Positions 35,041-47,062 of a DNA stretch of 64,000 nt are shown in pieces. The translations under genes and the position numbers were made by a program. The notes under the pieces were generated by a model that saw nothing but the letters and a program-made list of their open reading frames with translations, was not told where the DNA came from and made no database searches. The stretch is from Caprella mutica (taxonomy: Eukaryota; Arthropoda; Malacostraca; Amphipoda; Caprellidae): assembly GCA_947561585.1 (NCBI GenBank), contig CANNZV010000339.1, forward strand, positions 248,001-312,000, given 5' to 3'. Every line of letters starts with the position of its first letter. Positions within the stretch are counted from its first letter, which is position 1.

Positions 35041-36967
35041 ATAATAAACGAGATATAGTGCAATAAATGGAAAGAAAAATTCCCTCTAACATTCTGGCAG
35101 TTTTTCTTTCTAATAGTGGGTATAATGGCTACAGGTTTTATCTGCCACTTAGACCCTTCATACTCACAAATGTTAGATAGGGTCTTTACTTTATTATATT
35201 TTTGAACTTCTTTTGCTGATAACTTTTAAAAAACTAAACTAAGATTTTTACCAAATGTTTTATCAAAGCATTTTATTTGTTGCCGACCATTACACATTGT
35301 ACAGTGAATTTTTTTTTTTTTAAATCATTTTTTTGAAATTTTAAATAGTAATAAGAATAATATAAAACTTTTTAAAATTATATACTTTAACACTGACCAT
35401 TTGAAAAACTGCAACGTAATTGTAACCAAGGATTCCAAATTTAAACGAGATATACGGTTTTTCTCTCCATACATTTACGTACATTTCTACGGATATTGAC
35501 GAGCAAACTTTAGCAGTACCTTCTCTATCCCACTACGAATAAATACACGTCTATACGCAAAAAAAACGCCTTTTGCATACGCCAATATACACCCATTTCA
35601 TACGCCAATCCACACCCCTTAATTTCCAAATATCAAGAAAAACCTAACCTCGGTATAAAGCTCTGAAAAGTCCCAGCAAATGTGTAATTAAATTATTTAG
35701 GAAGACGCTAGAGCGAATTTATGTGCTACTGTTGATGAAGATGTTAATTTGCCTCAGCAGAAGCCACCCCCTCAATAAATAACGGAGATTGCCTACCTTG
35801 GATTAAGACATAAATGACCGTATAGCATCGACACGAATTTATAACCTATTGCCCAGATACTACACGTTATTACGATGTATTTAAGTAAAAAAAGAACAAG
35901 AACGTATTGCATATTTATTATCCAGATAAAAAAGAAGGAAAAGTGAGTTGTAAGATATTAAAAAAATTAGTTATTTAGCATGACAATTTTTAAAATTAAA
36001 ATTTTAACCATGCTATTTATATCTTTGAAAGATAGTTCTGTCATTAATACATAAGAATAATAATTATGAAAGACTAATAAGTGTTAATTATCTAGTTATT
36101 AAGGAGTTTCTACAGATAATCAGAGTTCATTTGAGTTTCTTTCTATGTACTTTGTACCATATTCCACAGGGCGTGTTCCTAATTACTCTCCACATCGTCA
36201 CACTGCTTCGGAATAAAGGATTTAATCGCCTACTTTTTACCAGTGAAATGGAGTGGTTAAGTCTTCATGTAGCAGACAGGGAGGAATTAACATGCAAATT
36301 GATTGTCATACATCTTCTACACAATATGTAATTAGGCTGTAGATATAATAACGTATGTACGTATGTACACAAATACCTTCCTATGGTACAAAATCTCCAT
36401 AGAAAATACACTGTGGCTTCTAATTGTTGGGGTCTGTACAAAACAGTGTAATTACTTCTAAACTGTCACGGGTATTTTTATAACATTAAAACGGTTGAAA
36501 TGTCAGGTTTAAGTTCTAGTTACTTACCTTCCCCAATGTATTTATTATAGTCATATAAAATAATTCTAGTTTCAAATTTTAGAAACTGATTTCAATAAAT
36601 GTATGAATTTCAAATAGCGTTAATATTAACATTAAATTCACTAAATACATTATAACTCAAAAGATGTTTTCACCACACGTAGACTTTTTCACAATCACAG
36701 GCCAGGTCTAACAGTTAATCTAAAACTAACATCCGATTGTCAAGATGTTATTTATGAACTGCAAAGCAAACAATTTCCTGAATGCAGTGATAGAAAGAGC
36801 TGCATTGAGGTAAGAAATATGCACCTATCAATTACTGGAGGCAAGCGGTAGTTTTCTTGTCACATTAGTATGCTTATCTGATGTCACACATAAAATAAAA
36901 GGATTAGACCTTTAAAAGGAACGATTGCAACTATTTATTGACCCGCTACTCAGTGCTACTACCGGTG
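35041..36967. other. Unique region, no gene supported
   Basis: A 66-codon plus frame at 36131-36331 has ordinary composition but no motif. TACGCCAAT words recur near 35575-35610. No RNA gene seen. Confidence 0.4.
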
Positions 36968-37440
36968 ATTAATGGTATTGATAGGTAATGGCACTAGCAG
37001 ATAGGTAATGGTACTAGCAGATAGGTAATGGTACTAGCAGATAGGTAATGGTACTAGCAGATAGGTAATGGTACTAGCAGATAGGTAATGGTACTAGCAG
37101 ATAGGTAATGGTACTAGCAGATAGGTAATGGTACTAGCAGATAGGTAATGGTACTAGCAGATAGGTAATGGTACTAGCAGATAGGTAATGGTACTAGCAG
37201 ATAGGTAATGGTACTGGCAGATAGGTAATGGTAATAGCAGATAGGTAATGGTACTAGCAGATAGTTAATGGTACTATCAGATAGGTAATCGTACTATCAG
37301 ATAGGTAATGGTACTATCAGATAGGTAATGGTACTAGCAGGTAGGTAATGGTACTATCAGATAGGTAATGGTACTAGCAGATAGGTAATGGTACTAGCAG
37401 ATAGGTAATGGTACTAGCAGATAGGTAATGGTACTATCAG
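36968..37440. repeat. Minisatellite, 20-bp unit, ~23 copies
   Basis: AGATAGGTAATGGTACTAGC repeats in exact 20-bp register, with a GTACTATC variant common on the right. Degenerate relatives continue to about 37515. Confidence 0.97.
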
Positions 37441-37753
37441 TCATGTATTTCAACTATCAACTGATTAATGGTACTATCAGCTGAGTAGTCTAACTATTGA
37501 CTGGTTAATAGTACGTAATATGCTATAAATAGAATACAAAAGTTCAAATAGTACAGGCAGGCTGAGTAACAATTTAGTAGACATATATTTAAATGCTATC
37601 CTATTTATAAGTAGATAAAAAAAGAATTGAATTCAATTTTAAAATTAGATTTTTTCATGAATCCATTCTACCACCGTCATTGCTTAAGATTGTACGTGTA
37701 CGATATTTATATTAATTCAAACTTGGGTACACTTTTTGTGGATCATTCTCTAA

Positions 37754-40333
37754 TCTATAAAATCATCACAATGATGATATTAGCTATAAAATCATCACAA
37801 TGATGATATCAGCTATAAAATCATCCCAGTGATGATATCAGCTATAAAATCATCACAATGATGATATCAGCTATAAAATCATCACAATGATGATATCAGC
37901 TATAAAATCATCACAATGATGATATCAGCTATAAAATCATCACAATGATGATATTAGCTATAAAATCATCACAATGATGATATCAGCTATAAAATCATCA
38001 CAGTGATGATATCAACTAAAAAATCATCACAGTGATGATATCAGCTATAAAATCATCACAATGATGATATTAGCTATAAAATCATCACAATGATGATATC
38101 AGCTATAAAATCATCACAGTGATGATATCAACTAAAAAATCATCACAGTGATGATATCAGCTATAAAATCATCACAATGATGATATCAACTAAAAAATCA
38201 TCACAGTGATGATATCAACTAAAAAATCATCACAATGATGATATCAACTAAAAAATCATCACAGTGATGATATCAACTAAAAAATCATCACAATGATGAT
38301 ATCAGCTATAAAATCATCACAATGATGATAACAGCTATAAAATCATCACAATGATGATATCAACTAAAAAATCATCACAGTGATGATATCAACTAAAAAA
38401 TCATCACAATGATGATATCAGCTATAAAATCATCACAATGATGATAACAGCTATAAAATCATCACAATGATGATATCAACTAAAAAATCATCACAATGAT
38501 GATATCAGCTATAAAATCATCACAATGATGATATTAGCTATAGAATCATCACAGTGATGATATCAACTAAAAAATCATCACAGTGATGATATCAACTAAA
38601 AAATCATCACAATGATGATATCAACTAAAAAATCATCACAATGATGATATCAGCTATAAAATCATCACAATGATGATATCAGCTATAAAATCATCACAAT
38701 GATGATATCAGCTATACAATCATCACAATGATGATATTAGCTATAAAATCATCACAATGATGATATCAGCTATAAAATCATCACAATGATGATATTAGCT
38801 ATAAAATCATCACAATGATGATATCAGCTATAAAATCATCACAATGATGATATTAGCTATAAAATCATCACAATGATGATATCAACTAAAAAATCATCAC
38901 AATAATGATATCAGCTATAAAATCATCACAATGATGATATCAGCTATAAAATCATCACAATGATGATATCAGCTATAAAATCATCACAATGATGATATCA
39001 ACTAAAAAATCATCACAATAATGATATCAGCTATAAAATCATCACAATGATGATATTAGCTATAAAATCATCACAATGATGATATCAGCTATAAAATCAT
39101 CACAATAATGATATCAGCTATAAAATCATCACAATGATGATATCAGCTATAAAATCATCACAATGATGATATCAGTTATAAAATCATCACAATAATGATA
39201 CCAGCTATAAAATCATCACAGTGATGATATCAGCTATAAAATCATCACAATGATGATATCAGCTATAAAATCATCACAATGATGATATCAGTTATAAAAT
39301 CATCACAATAATGATACCAGCTATAAAATCATCACAGTGATGATATCAGCTATAAAATCATCACAATGATGATATCAACTAAAAAATCATCACAATGATG
39401 ATATCAGCTATAAAATCATCACAATGATGATATTAGCTATAGAATCATCACAGTGATGATATCAACTAAAAAATCATCACAGTGATGATATCAACTAAAA
39501 AATCATCACAATGATGATATCAACTAAAAAATCATCACAATGATGATATCAGCTATAAAATCATCACAATGATGATATCAGCTATAAAATCATCACAATG
39601 ATGATATCAGCTATAAAATCATCACAATGATGATATTAGCTATAAAATCATCACAATGATGATATCAGCTATAAAATCATCACAATGATGATATTAGCTA
39701 TAAAATCATCACAATGATGATATCAGCTATAAAATCATCACAATGATGATATTAGCTATAAAATCATCACAATGATGATATCAACTAAAAAATCATCACA
39801 ATAATGATATCAGCTATAAAATCATCACAATGATGATATCAGCTATAAAATCATCACAATGATGATATCAGCTATAAAATCATCACAATGATGATATCAA
39901 CTAAAAAATCATCACAATAATGATATCAGCTATAAAATCATCACAATGATGATATTAGCTATAAAATCATCACAATGATGATATCAGCTATAAAATCATC
40001 ACAATGATGATATCAGCTATAAAATCATCACAATGATGATATCAGTTATAAAATCATCACAATAATGATACCAGCTATAAAATCATCACAGTGATGATAT
40101 CAGCTATAAAATCATCACAATGATGATATCAGCTATAAAATCATCACAATAATGATACCAGCTATAAAATCATCACAGTGATGATATCAGCTATAAAATC
40201 ATCACAATGATGATATCAGTTATAAAATCATCACAATAATGATACCAGCTATAAAATCATCACAGTGATGATATCAGCTATAAAATCATCACAGTGATGA
40301 TATCAGCTATAAAATCATCACAGTGATGACACT
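37754..40333. repeat. Minisatellite, 29-bp hairpin-forming unit, ~89 copies
   Basis: Each unit contains ATCATCACAATGATGAT or ATCATCACAGTGATGAT, a perfect stem with a 3-base loop, followed by ATCAGCTATAA or ATCAACTAAAA. A marked variant (TTAGCTATAGAATC) occurs at ~38541 and again 899 bp later (31 units), with matching variant order after it, so a large block is duplicated within the array. There are no ORFs and no spacers. Confidence 0.97.
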
Positions 40334-42312
40334 ATCAACAGTTGACTGTAGATTCTATCTGTTCACGTCTCATAAATTGCACTCAGTTCTTCCATTCACT
40401 TCTTTTACCTGTCTCATTCATGGCTGATGGAAGAGAAGTAATATACTGCTTATATATCACTGGACCGCCTTGAATCTCACTTTATTATTTACATTATATT
40501 TATTATAAATGGAAACTTCAAGATGTTTTTCAAATCTAATAATAAATTGGTAATAATAAAAAAAAAATATTTTTGGTATTTTGGTTCCGTCTTGGATAAA
40601 ATTTGAATTTTAATGAAAAAAATATAATGTTTTATAAAAGAAAGTTTAGGACTTTAATTTTGTTTAATTTTAACAATTTTACCATTGCAGTAAAATAGAC
40701 TCGATTGATATAATTTGTTTCAATAAATCAAGAGACTTAACATTACATTTATGTACAATGTATAATTGCAATACATATATCAAAAATAATGTTGTAAATT
40801 AAGTTTTAATTGATAGATAAATTGTTCAATCTATCCAGATTACACTCTATATCAGAAGTATAATATCATAATAAAAGCTATTTAAAATAATAATTGGATC
40901 TTTACAAAATAATTAGGAGATCTCATAAAAATTTTAATCAAATTAATTTTTTTGTATCTGGATAATAAAAATAATAAATGAGCGAATAAATCATATATAT
41001 ATATTACTATAAATTAATACATAGTAGCAATAAAAATTGATTCGAAGTAGCAATATACTTTAATGCAAAGCAGCAATATGAATTAATAAAAAAAGTAGAA
41101 AATACATTACTGCAAAGTATTTGTACTAATAACCAAATTTTAATTCATTGAATTTGTGTTTTCATTATAACAAATTTATTTTAATAAAATCAACTAAATT
41201 TTACTGAAAATATTTGTGTAGGTTTTATTTATTTTTATGTTCTATTAACAGTATAAATTATTATATATTAGGAAATTTATATTTTAAAATGAGGTGTACA
41301 GTTATTTATCAAACACTTTATAATGTAAAATTGAAATTCGCCAGCCAAATAAATATTCAAAAAACAGCATTATCGTCGTTACCATAAAATCTAATGACAC
41401 TATAATATGATCCTAAGTAGTTTAAAATCTTCCAAATTCCTCTCTTTTCTAACCTCCAATTTGTCTCCCAGAGATCAAGTAACAGATTCACTTAACTTAT
41501 CTACAAAAAAAAAACATGTAAGATGATATTTTGATAAGGATATTCTTTATCTTTAGGCATTGCTCTGATATGAATTAAAGTGTCCTGCAGTGAAGGATTG
41601 CTCAGTTAACTGAAAGATAACATCAAGCTGCTTACATCTTCCAAAACAAGATCAGTACGGGAGTAATAGGTGATATCATTAATAGATCTTATCACTTTAG
41701 GGAGAAGAAATTCCTCTTCAAGTGGCTTAGAAGTGCAGTATAGGATGTCAGTGACCGATTCATCAAATGAGTCAATACTGCACGCGATAGACACATCTTC
41801 AAAATCGATACCAAATTAATGCAGTGAAATAGATCATCCAAAATTAGGGCCCGTCCAATACATGTTATTTATTTATATTATAAAATGTGCCTCTATTATT
41901 ATTTGAGCAATTTGTAATAAATTGTGTGAAGGTATTTTTGCAAAAGCAGAACATCTGTTGCCATTTATTGTAGAAAAATCTAAATAATTATTTGAACAAG
42001 TATCGATGCCTGAGAACATCAAGTAAAGAGAAATTTATGTCAGTAACATTTGTACGCTATTCTTTTTTTACAGTTTATTGAAAACTATTAATATTTTAAT
42101 GAAAGTTTATGCGAAAAACAATTAATAGCTGGCATGTAAAATTTTACTATTATAATTCTTATAAATATTTAAATTAAACCATCTAATTGTCATTAAAATT
42201 ATGTATTGTTCTCACAAGATCTTAATTATATGTAACGATATGTTTCATCAATAATATAAAAATGGATAATTTGAATAACACTTTTAGTCACAGAAAATAT
42301 TTTAAAGTATCT
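40334..42312. other. AT-rich region, no gene supported
   Basis: A 62-codon minus frame (41794-41606, with DSFDESVTDILYCTSKPLEE) has non-AT-biased composition and could be a decayed coding scrap. I do not recognise it. Confidence 0.35.
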
Positions 42313-42363
42313 AAAATATAGCAAAGGTGCCAGTCTTGCCCCCTGAGGAACAGCATCGGTTAC
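42313..42363 (-). pseudogene. Reverse transcriptase scrap with VPQG motif
   Basis: The minus strand reads VTDAVPQGARLAPLLYF, matching the non-LTR RT motif GVPQGSxLGPLLF. The upstream frame (to ~42550) has weakly RT-like pieces but is broken by stops and a poly-A tract. It is a second retroelement fossil, separate from the one at 12 kb. Confidence 0.6.
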
Positions 42364-43751
42364 ATGAATATTTTCAATTATCTTTCATTATTTGATAAGA
42401 AATACTATCATTTACAAAAAAAAAAAAAATTAAACCACTTACTACCGAAACCATGAATACGAAAAATGCAGTTTTTTTTATAACCGAAGGATATAGAGAC
42501 AGCTTTTTATTGAAATCGATTACCTATCAATTTTTCTTCACCAATTTTAAAACAATTCAGATAAGCTCACTATCTGGTCTAAACATTCATTAAATAGTCA
42601 TATGGAAGCTCTTAAAACAATATGGATAAGTCTGACGAGGCATTCGCGTGCTGATCTATGTTAATTCAGAAGCCGAATGTGCACATGCCTCTCTGCCTTC
42701 TTGGGAGGTTAGGGCCTACAGAGCCACTCCATCGGTCAGTATGGCACCAATTGGAGTAGTAATGGATGACTCTTTGCACTCACACACACATATGCTAATC
42801 ACTCGGCATCATTTTCAGAGCTACTCAATCAACCTCTTTGACTTGGATTAAATTTTAAGTGATAAATAACACGTGCATGGCAATGCCACCCCACATTCTA
42901 CAGACTGGCATTTGCCAGCAAAATGACCGAGTGCAGATGGTGAATAAGAGACGTTAACTTTTATTTATATTACATTGTAATACACTAGCACAGGTAGCAG
43001 TAACAATTTACAATACATAGTGACTATTGTAGATTTTCTGAGACTGTGGAATGAATTTGGTATTAATTGATCTTTAATTAACTTATAATAATTAAATTAC
43101 CCCTGTGATATATTTTAGTTATCGATACTGTATTAGAATTAAAATATTAATGTGAAACTTTGTTTGTATATTAAGCAAATATATTTATAATAATGAACTC
43201 TTACAATTAGAATACGAGGGAAATTCACAAGCCTTCATTCTAGCAGTTTCAATTTAAAAATTTAACTCTGAAAGTTTCAATATGAGATGAGCAGCATTAA
43301 CGGTTATGAATTACATTTTGTATTAATTCATACATTTATTTGAATGACTAGCCAAAAACTTTCATTTTTAGTTCATTATAAACATAATAATACTGAACAA
43401 CTTCACTGATAAACTATAATTATCAGTACTTACTATATTCAAGAGCTAAAAAATAATAACCTCCAGTTTTTAGAATTATATCTTCTCCTTGCAGCTAATT
43501 TTCGATCGTTTATATATAAATTAATGCGTACAAAATCCAATCATTTTGGCAATTGTAAGAGTATTCTAATCTCCTAAAATGAGTTGACTTGCTATTTTAT
43601 AGCGTCATTAAATCTATGATAGGCATCGTAGGCTTCAATATATATCAAAACATTTATGCACCAACCTCCTAGTCTACGAACACCTGATCATATCTACAAT
43701 TTCCATAATTGTAATTCCATATAAGATAATTCTATCTATAATTCCCGTATA
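42364..43751. other. Unique region with a GC-richer island
   Basis: 42640-42940 is noticeably richer in GC than its flanks and includes a 67-codon plus frame (MLIYVNSEAECAHASLPSWE) that I do not recognise. It may be a decayed repeat or a conserved non-coding element. The rest is AT-rich. Confidence 0.35.
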
Positions 43752-43965
43752 GAGTAAGTTACGAATTATCGGTCTGTTCCACATCTTCGGTCATATAAGA
43801 AGAGAAAATAACATAAATATAATTACTAATATACAATGCTATCTAATAATTTTGCAAACCCAGGTTTGTAGAAGTATTTGATAATACTGTGTAATAATAA
43901 CAATTTTTATATAGTTTTTTCTTATATGACCGAAGATGTGGAACTGACCGATAATTTGTAACTCT
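43752..43965. mobile_element. Palindromic MITE, family 1 (copy 4)
   Basis: Inverted arms meet at GCAAACCCAGGTTTG, nearly the same centre as copy 1. The ends carry GTAAGTTACGAATTATCGGT and its complement. This is the best copy for defining full length, about 214 bp. Confidence 0.8.
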
Positions 43966-44571
43966 CAGACTAGGACTAGGTCTAGGTTTACTTTAGGAGG
44001 CGCTAGCGCTATTGGTTTTAACAGAACCAGGGTATATCTTTATTAAAAGGAATATATATCGACTTAACTCAGCATGGGGCATATAATTAGCATAGAACAG
44101 GTATTTACCATAACTATAGACTCTTAAAGGCAATTACAGTAGCTGTGAGAGGGCGGTAAGACTCGGATACCAATTAAATTGATTTGTGTATTCAGATAAA
44201 GTTGAAACAAAAAAAACTGATCAGCTTTTTAATCAATGAGACCATTTATTGGAACCTATGGTCTTGAATGACTACATTCTTATGGAACTATTAATAATAT
44301 TGTGATAAACTCAATGTTTACTTATAAATCAATAAAAAAATCATTGAATTCAAAAACCTTATAGCATTAATTGATTCAATTAAGTAGATTTAACTTATGA
44401 TTAGATTTGAGAACTATTCATAAATTTTTTTTTTTTAATATTACGCAGTTATTATAATTTGATGAAGGACGATTAAAGCAAAATGAGCCAATAATAAAAA
44501 GAGTGTCTAGGAAAAAGTGAACTGGAGAAAATTAACGAAATTAGAAAAAGTACAATCAATAAAATGTTAGT

Positions 44572-45212
44572 ATTTGTAGTCACAGAGACTATAGTAACTG
44601 CTAGTCCTGTGCTTGATGTAGTCACAGAGACAACAGTAACTGCTAGTCCTGTGCTTGATGTAGTCACAGAGACTACAGTAACTCCTAGTCCTCTGCTTGA
44701 TGTAGTCACAGAGACTATAGTAACTGGTAGTCCTATGCTTGATGTAGTCACAGAGACTACAGTATCTGCTAATCCTCTGCTTGATGTAGTCACAGAGACT
44801 ATAGTAGCTGTTAGTCCTCTGCTTGATGTAGTCAAAGAGACAACAGTAACTGCTAGTCCTCTGCTTGATGTAGTCACAGAGACTATAGTAGCTGCTAGTC
44901 CTATGCTTGATGTTGTCACAGAGACTATAGTAGCTAGTAGTCCTCTGCTTGATGTAGTCGCAGAGACTATAGTAGCTGCTAGTCCTCTGCTTGATGTAGT
45001 CACAGAGACTATAGTAGCTACTAGTCCTATGCTTGATGTAGTCACAGAGACTATAGTAGCTAGTAGTCCTCTGCTTGATGTAGTCACAGAGACTACAGTA
45101 GCTGGTAGTCCTCTGCTTGATGTAGTCACAGAGACTATAGTAGCTGGTAGTCCTCTGCTTGATGTAGTCACAGAGACTATAGTAGGTGCTAGTCCTCTGC
45201 TTGATGTAGTCA
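44572..45212. repeat. Minisatellite, 42-bp unit, ~15 copies
   Basis: The unit includes GATGTAGTCACAGAGACTAT and CTAGTCCTCTGCTT. The 42-bp period is 14 codons, so a plus frame (44564-45235, 223 aa, DVVTETIVAASPLL repeats) and two minus frames (255 and 264 aa) stay open. With three frames open and no unique domain, coding is not supported, though the plus frame would be a Thr/Val/Ser-rich repeat protein. Confidence 0.93.
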
Positions 45213-45363
45213 TCATGCGGTGGGCAGAGCAATAAACCAACAGATAATGTGACGATTAAGTGCTCATACAACCGGACACTGTAAAGAAGAGAGATGGTAT
45301 CGCATAGGCGGTAAAGCGTGGAGATCTGCATACACACTATTGTGCTGGGGTGCTGTGTCAATC

Positions 45364-45940
45364 AGTGCTGGGTTACTAGCATTTAGTGAGCTAGAGATAA
45401 TATAGTGCTTGGGTTATTAACAGCATTGAAGGAAGTGCTGGGTACTAGCATTGAAGAAAGTGCTGGGTACTAGTATTGAAGAAAGTGCTGGGTACTAGTA
45501 TTGAAGAAATTGCTGGGTACTAGTATTGAAGGAAGTGCTGGGTACTAGCATTGAAGAAAGTGCTAGTTACTAGTATAGAAGAAATTGCTGGGTACTAGTA
45601 TTGAAGGAAGTGCTGGGTACTAGCATTGAAGAAAGTGCTAGTTACTAGTATAGAAGAAATTGCTGGGTACTAGTATTGAATGAAGTGCTGGGTACTAGCA
45701 TTGAAGAAAGTGCTGGGTACTAGCATTGAAGAAAGTGCTAGTTACTAGTATAGAAGAAATTGCTGGGTACTAGTATTGAATGAAGTGCTGGGTACTAGTA
45801 TTGAAGAAATTGCTGGATACTAGTATTGAAGGAAGTGCTTGGTACTAGTATTGAAGAAAGTGCTGGGTACTAGCATTTAGTATAGTGCTGGGTAATAACA
45901 ATTAGAAAATTGCTGGGTGCTAGCATAGAAGATATTGCTA
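45364..45940. repeat. Minisatellite, 25-bp unit, ~23 copies
   Basis: The core is AAGTGCTGGGTACTAGTATT followed by GAAGA. A three-unit (75-bp) higher-order repeat with the marker AGTGCTAGTTACTAG recurs around 45555, 45630 and 45730. It lies ~400 bp upstream of the bHLH promoter. Confidence 0.96.
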
Positions 45941-46336
45941 GAGTAGGAACTATTTTTAAAGTTAAATGTTAGGATTCGAAGTAGCAATGGATTAATTTAA
46001 TAAATGGATTTTTGGTCGCTTCCTTATGTCACATTGATTAATTATGAGAATTTTATATTTCAATGACATGAAAAATACCCAATAAACTGATTATAATTGT
46101 AAATAGCTCTATTGATTAACAAATGAATTACTAACACTATTTGTTCTTGTGTATTACAATCCATCAAGTAATACATTCCTCATAATAAATATTATCAAAT
46201 TTAGATAGTTTGAATTTTCTACCACACCACATTTCGAATGTAATTGAACTAATGACTGTGTGGCAGGTTAGTTAATACCCCAGCAATCAATTATTGCTCA
46301 CTACGAACCTCCTAGTATCTAATTGCCTCGTAGTCC
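45941..46336 (+). other. Proximal upstream region of the bHLH gene
   Basis: Unique AT-rich sequence between the 25-bp minisatellite and the core promoter. It must hold any proximal regulatory sites. No dense E-box cluster is visible. Confidence 0.4.
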
Positions 46337-46351
46337 GGGTCAGGTTGACCC
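46337..46351 (+). promoter_or_regulatory. Inverted nuclear-receptor half-site (IR3) upstream of TATA
   Basis: GGGTCAGGTTGACCC is a perfect inverted repeat of GGGTCA with a 3-bp spacer, matching the GGTCAnnnTGACC core of estrogen-response/ERR-type elements. It sits about 9 bp upstream of the TATA box. Function is inference; such a palindrome in AT-rich DNA is conspicuous. Confidence 0.45.
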
Positions 46352-46359
46352 GTCACAGG

Positions 46360-46366
46360 TATAAAA
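46360..46366 (+). promoter_or_regulatory. TATA box of the bHLH gene
   Basis: TATAAAA lies about 31 bases upstream of a TCAGT initiator, the canonical spacing for an arthropod TATA/Inr core promoter, and 63-69 bases before the first in-frame ATG. Confidence 0.8.
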
Positions 46367-46389
46367 AGAACAGGTAGTCGCGGTTGCCG

Positions 46390-46395
46390 TCAGTT
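46390..46395 (+). promoter_or_regulatory. Initiator (Inr), predicted transcription start near 46392
   Basis: TCAGTT matches the arthropod Inr core TCAGT, with the A at 46392 about 31 bases after the TATA box. It overlaps an E-box-like CAGTTG (46391-46396). The predicted 5' UTR is 37 nt to ATG 46429 or 61 nt to ATG 46453. Confidence 0.7.
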
Positions 46396-46428
46396 GTCGT
46401 AAAGCGTGCGAACAGTAAGGTTGTCCGA

Positions 46429-46980
46429 ATGTGTATCTCGGTCTCAGCTATAATGTCTCCAAATAGCATGTCTTCAACGGATTCCTATTTCTTCGGCTAT
46501 GGATCGAACACAAACTTGTCCTACGGTTTAATGGACCAAACGGACATGAAGTCATCGGGCACATGCAGTCCAACAGACAGTATCATGGACAGTGGTCCAG
46601 AAAGCCCCCAATCTTATTGCTCAAGTTCCCCCGTATCTGGACCAGCTTCCTTCACGTGGGGCGCACCCGGAGAAACCCACCCAGTGCTCTCCGCCCCAAT
46701 ATTCAACAAGAACCAATGTGGTATGAAGAAGTCCTCCCCCAACAGTTGTGGTCAGAAGGAGACCAAGAGGAGCTCTAGAGGAGTGACGAAAGATGTCATG
46801 AAAAGGAGACGATTAGCAGCAAATGCCAGGGAGCGACGAAGAATGCTTGGTCTTAACGACGCGTTTGACAGACTCAGGATGGTGGTACCTCCACTAACGG
46901 GGGACCAGAAGCTTTCTAAATACGAAACACTTCAAATGGCTCAAACTTATATTTCCGCATTAAAGGATTTGCTAACGTAA
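46429..46980 (+). CDS. Atonal-family bHLH transcription factor (ato/amos/cato/Atoh type)
   Basis: A 183-codon intact reading frame ends in TAA at 46980. The C-terminal 58 residues (46804-46977) form a basic helix-loop-helix domain. The basic region carries [11 protein letters not shown], diagnostic of the Atonal superfamily; helix 1 has LNDAFDRLR and helix 2 reads [18 protein letters not shown]. The N-terminal part is Ser/Pro-rich low complexity, usual for proneural factors, and the protein stops right after helix 2, as in Drosophila Atonal. By family knowledge it should heterodimerise with Daughterless/E-protein in the nucleus, bind E-boxes, and specify sensory or neural precursors. The start is uncertain: ATG 46429 gives the longest product, while ATG 46453 has A at -3 and a better context (175 aa). 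The frame stays open to 46384, but that lies upstream of the predicted transcription start. The paralogue is unresolved, so no symbol is given. Coding identity is near certain. Confidence 0.95.
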   Translation: MCISVSAIMSPNSMSSTDSYFFGYGSNTNLSYGLMDQTDMKSSGTCSPTDSIMDSGPESPQSYCSSSPVSGPASFTWGAPGETHPVLSAPIFNKNQCGMKKSSPNSCGQKETKRSSRGVTKDVMKRRRLAANARERRRMLGLNDAFDRLRMVVPPLTGDQKLSKYETLQMAQTYISALKDLLT

Positions 46981-47062
46981 TTTGGTGTGTCAGGTTCATC
47001 GGATGGAACTTTCCAGCTGAATTAAATAGCAACCGTTATCAGGGAATAACTTTTCTAGTCAA

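Noticed and set aside
37754..40333. CRISPR-like look of palindromic direct repeats
   Set aside because: There are no unique spacers, no cas genes and the context is a eukaryotic genome; it is a minisatellite.
46384..46428. Upstream extension of the bHLH reading frame
   Set aside because: It lacks an ATG and lies partly upstream of the predicted transcription start at 46392.
46563..46778. 71-codon plus frame inside the bHLH CDS
   Set aside because: Out-of-frame shadow of the real coding region.
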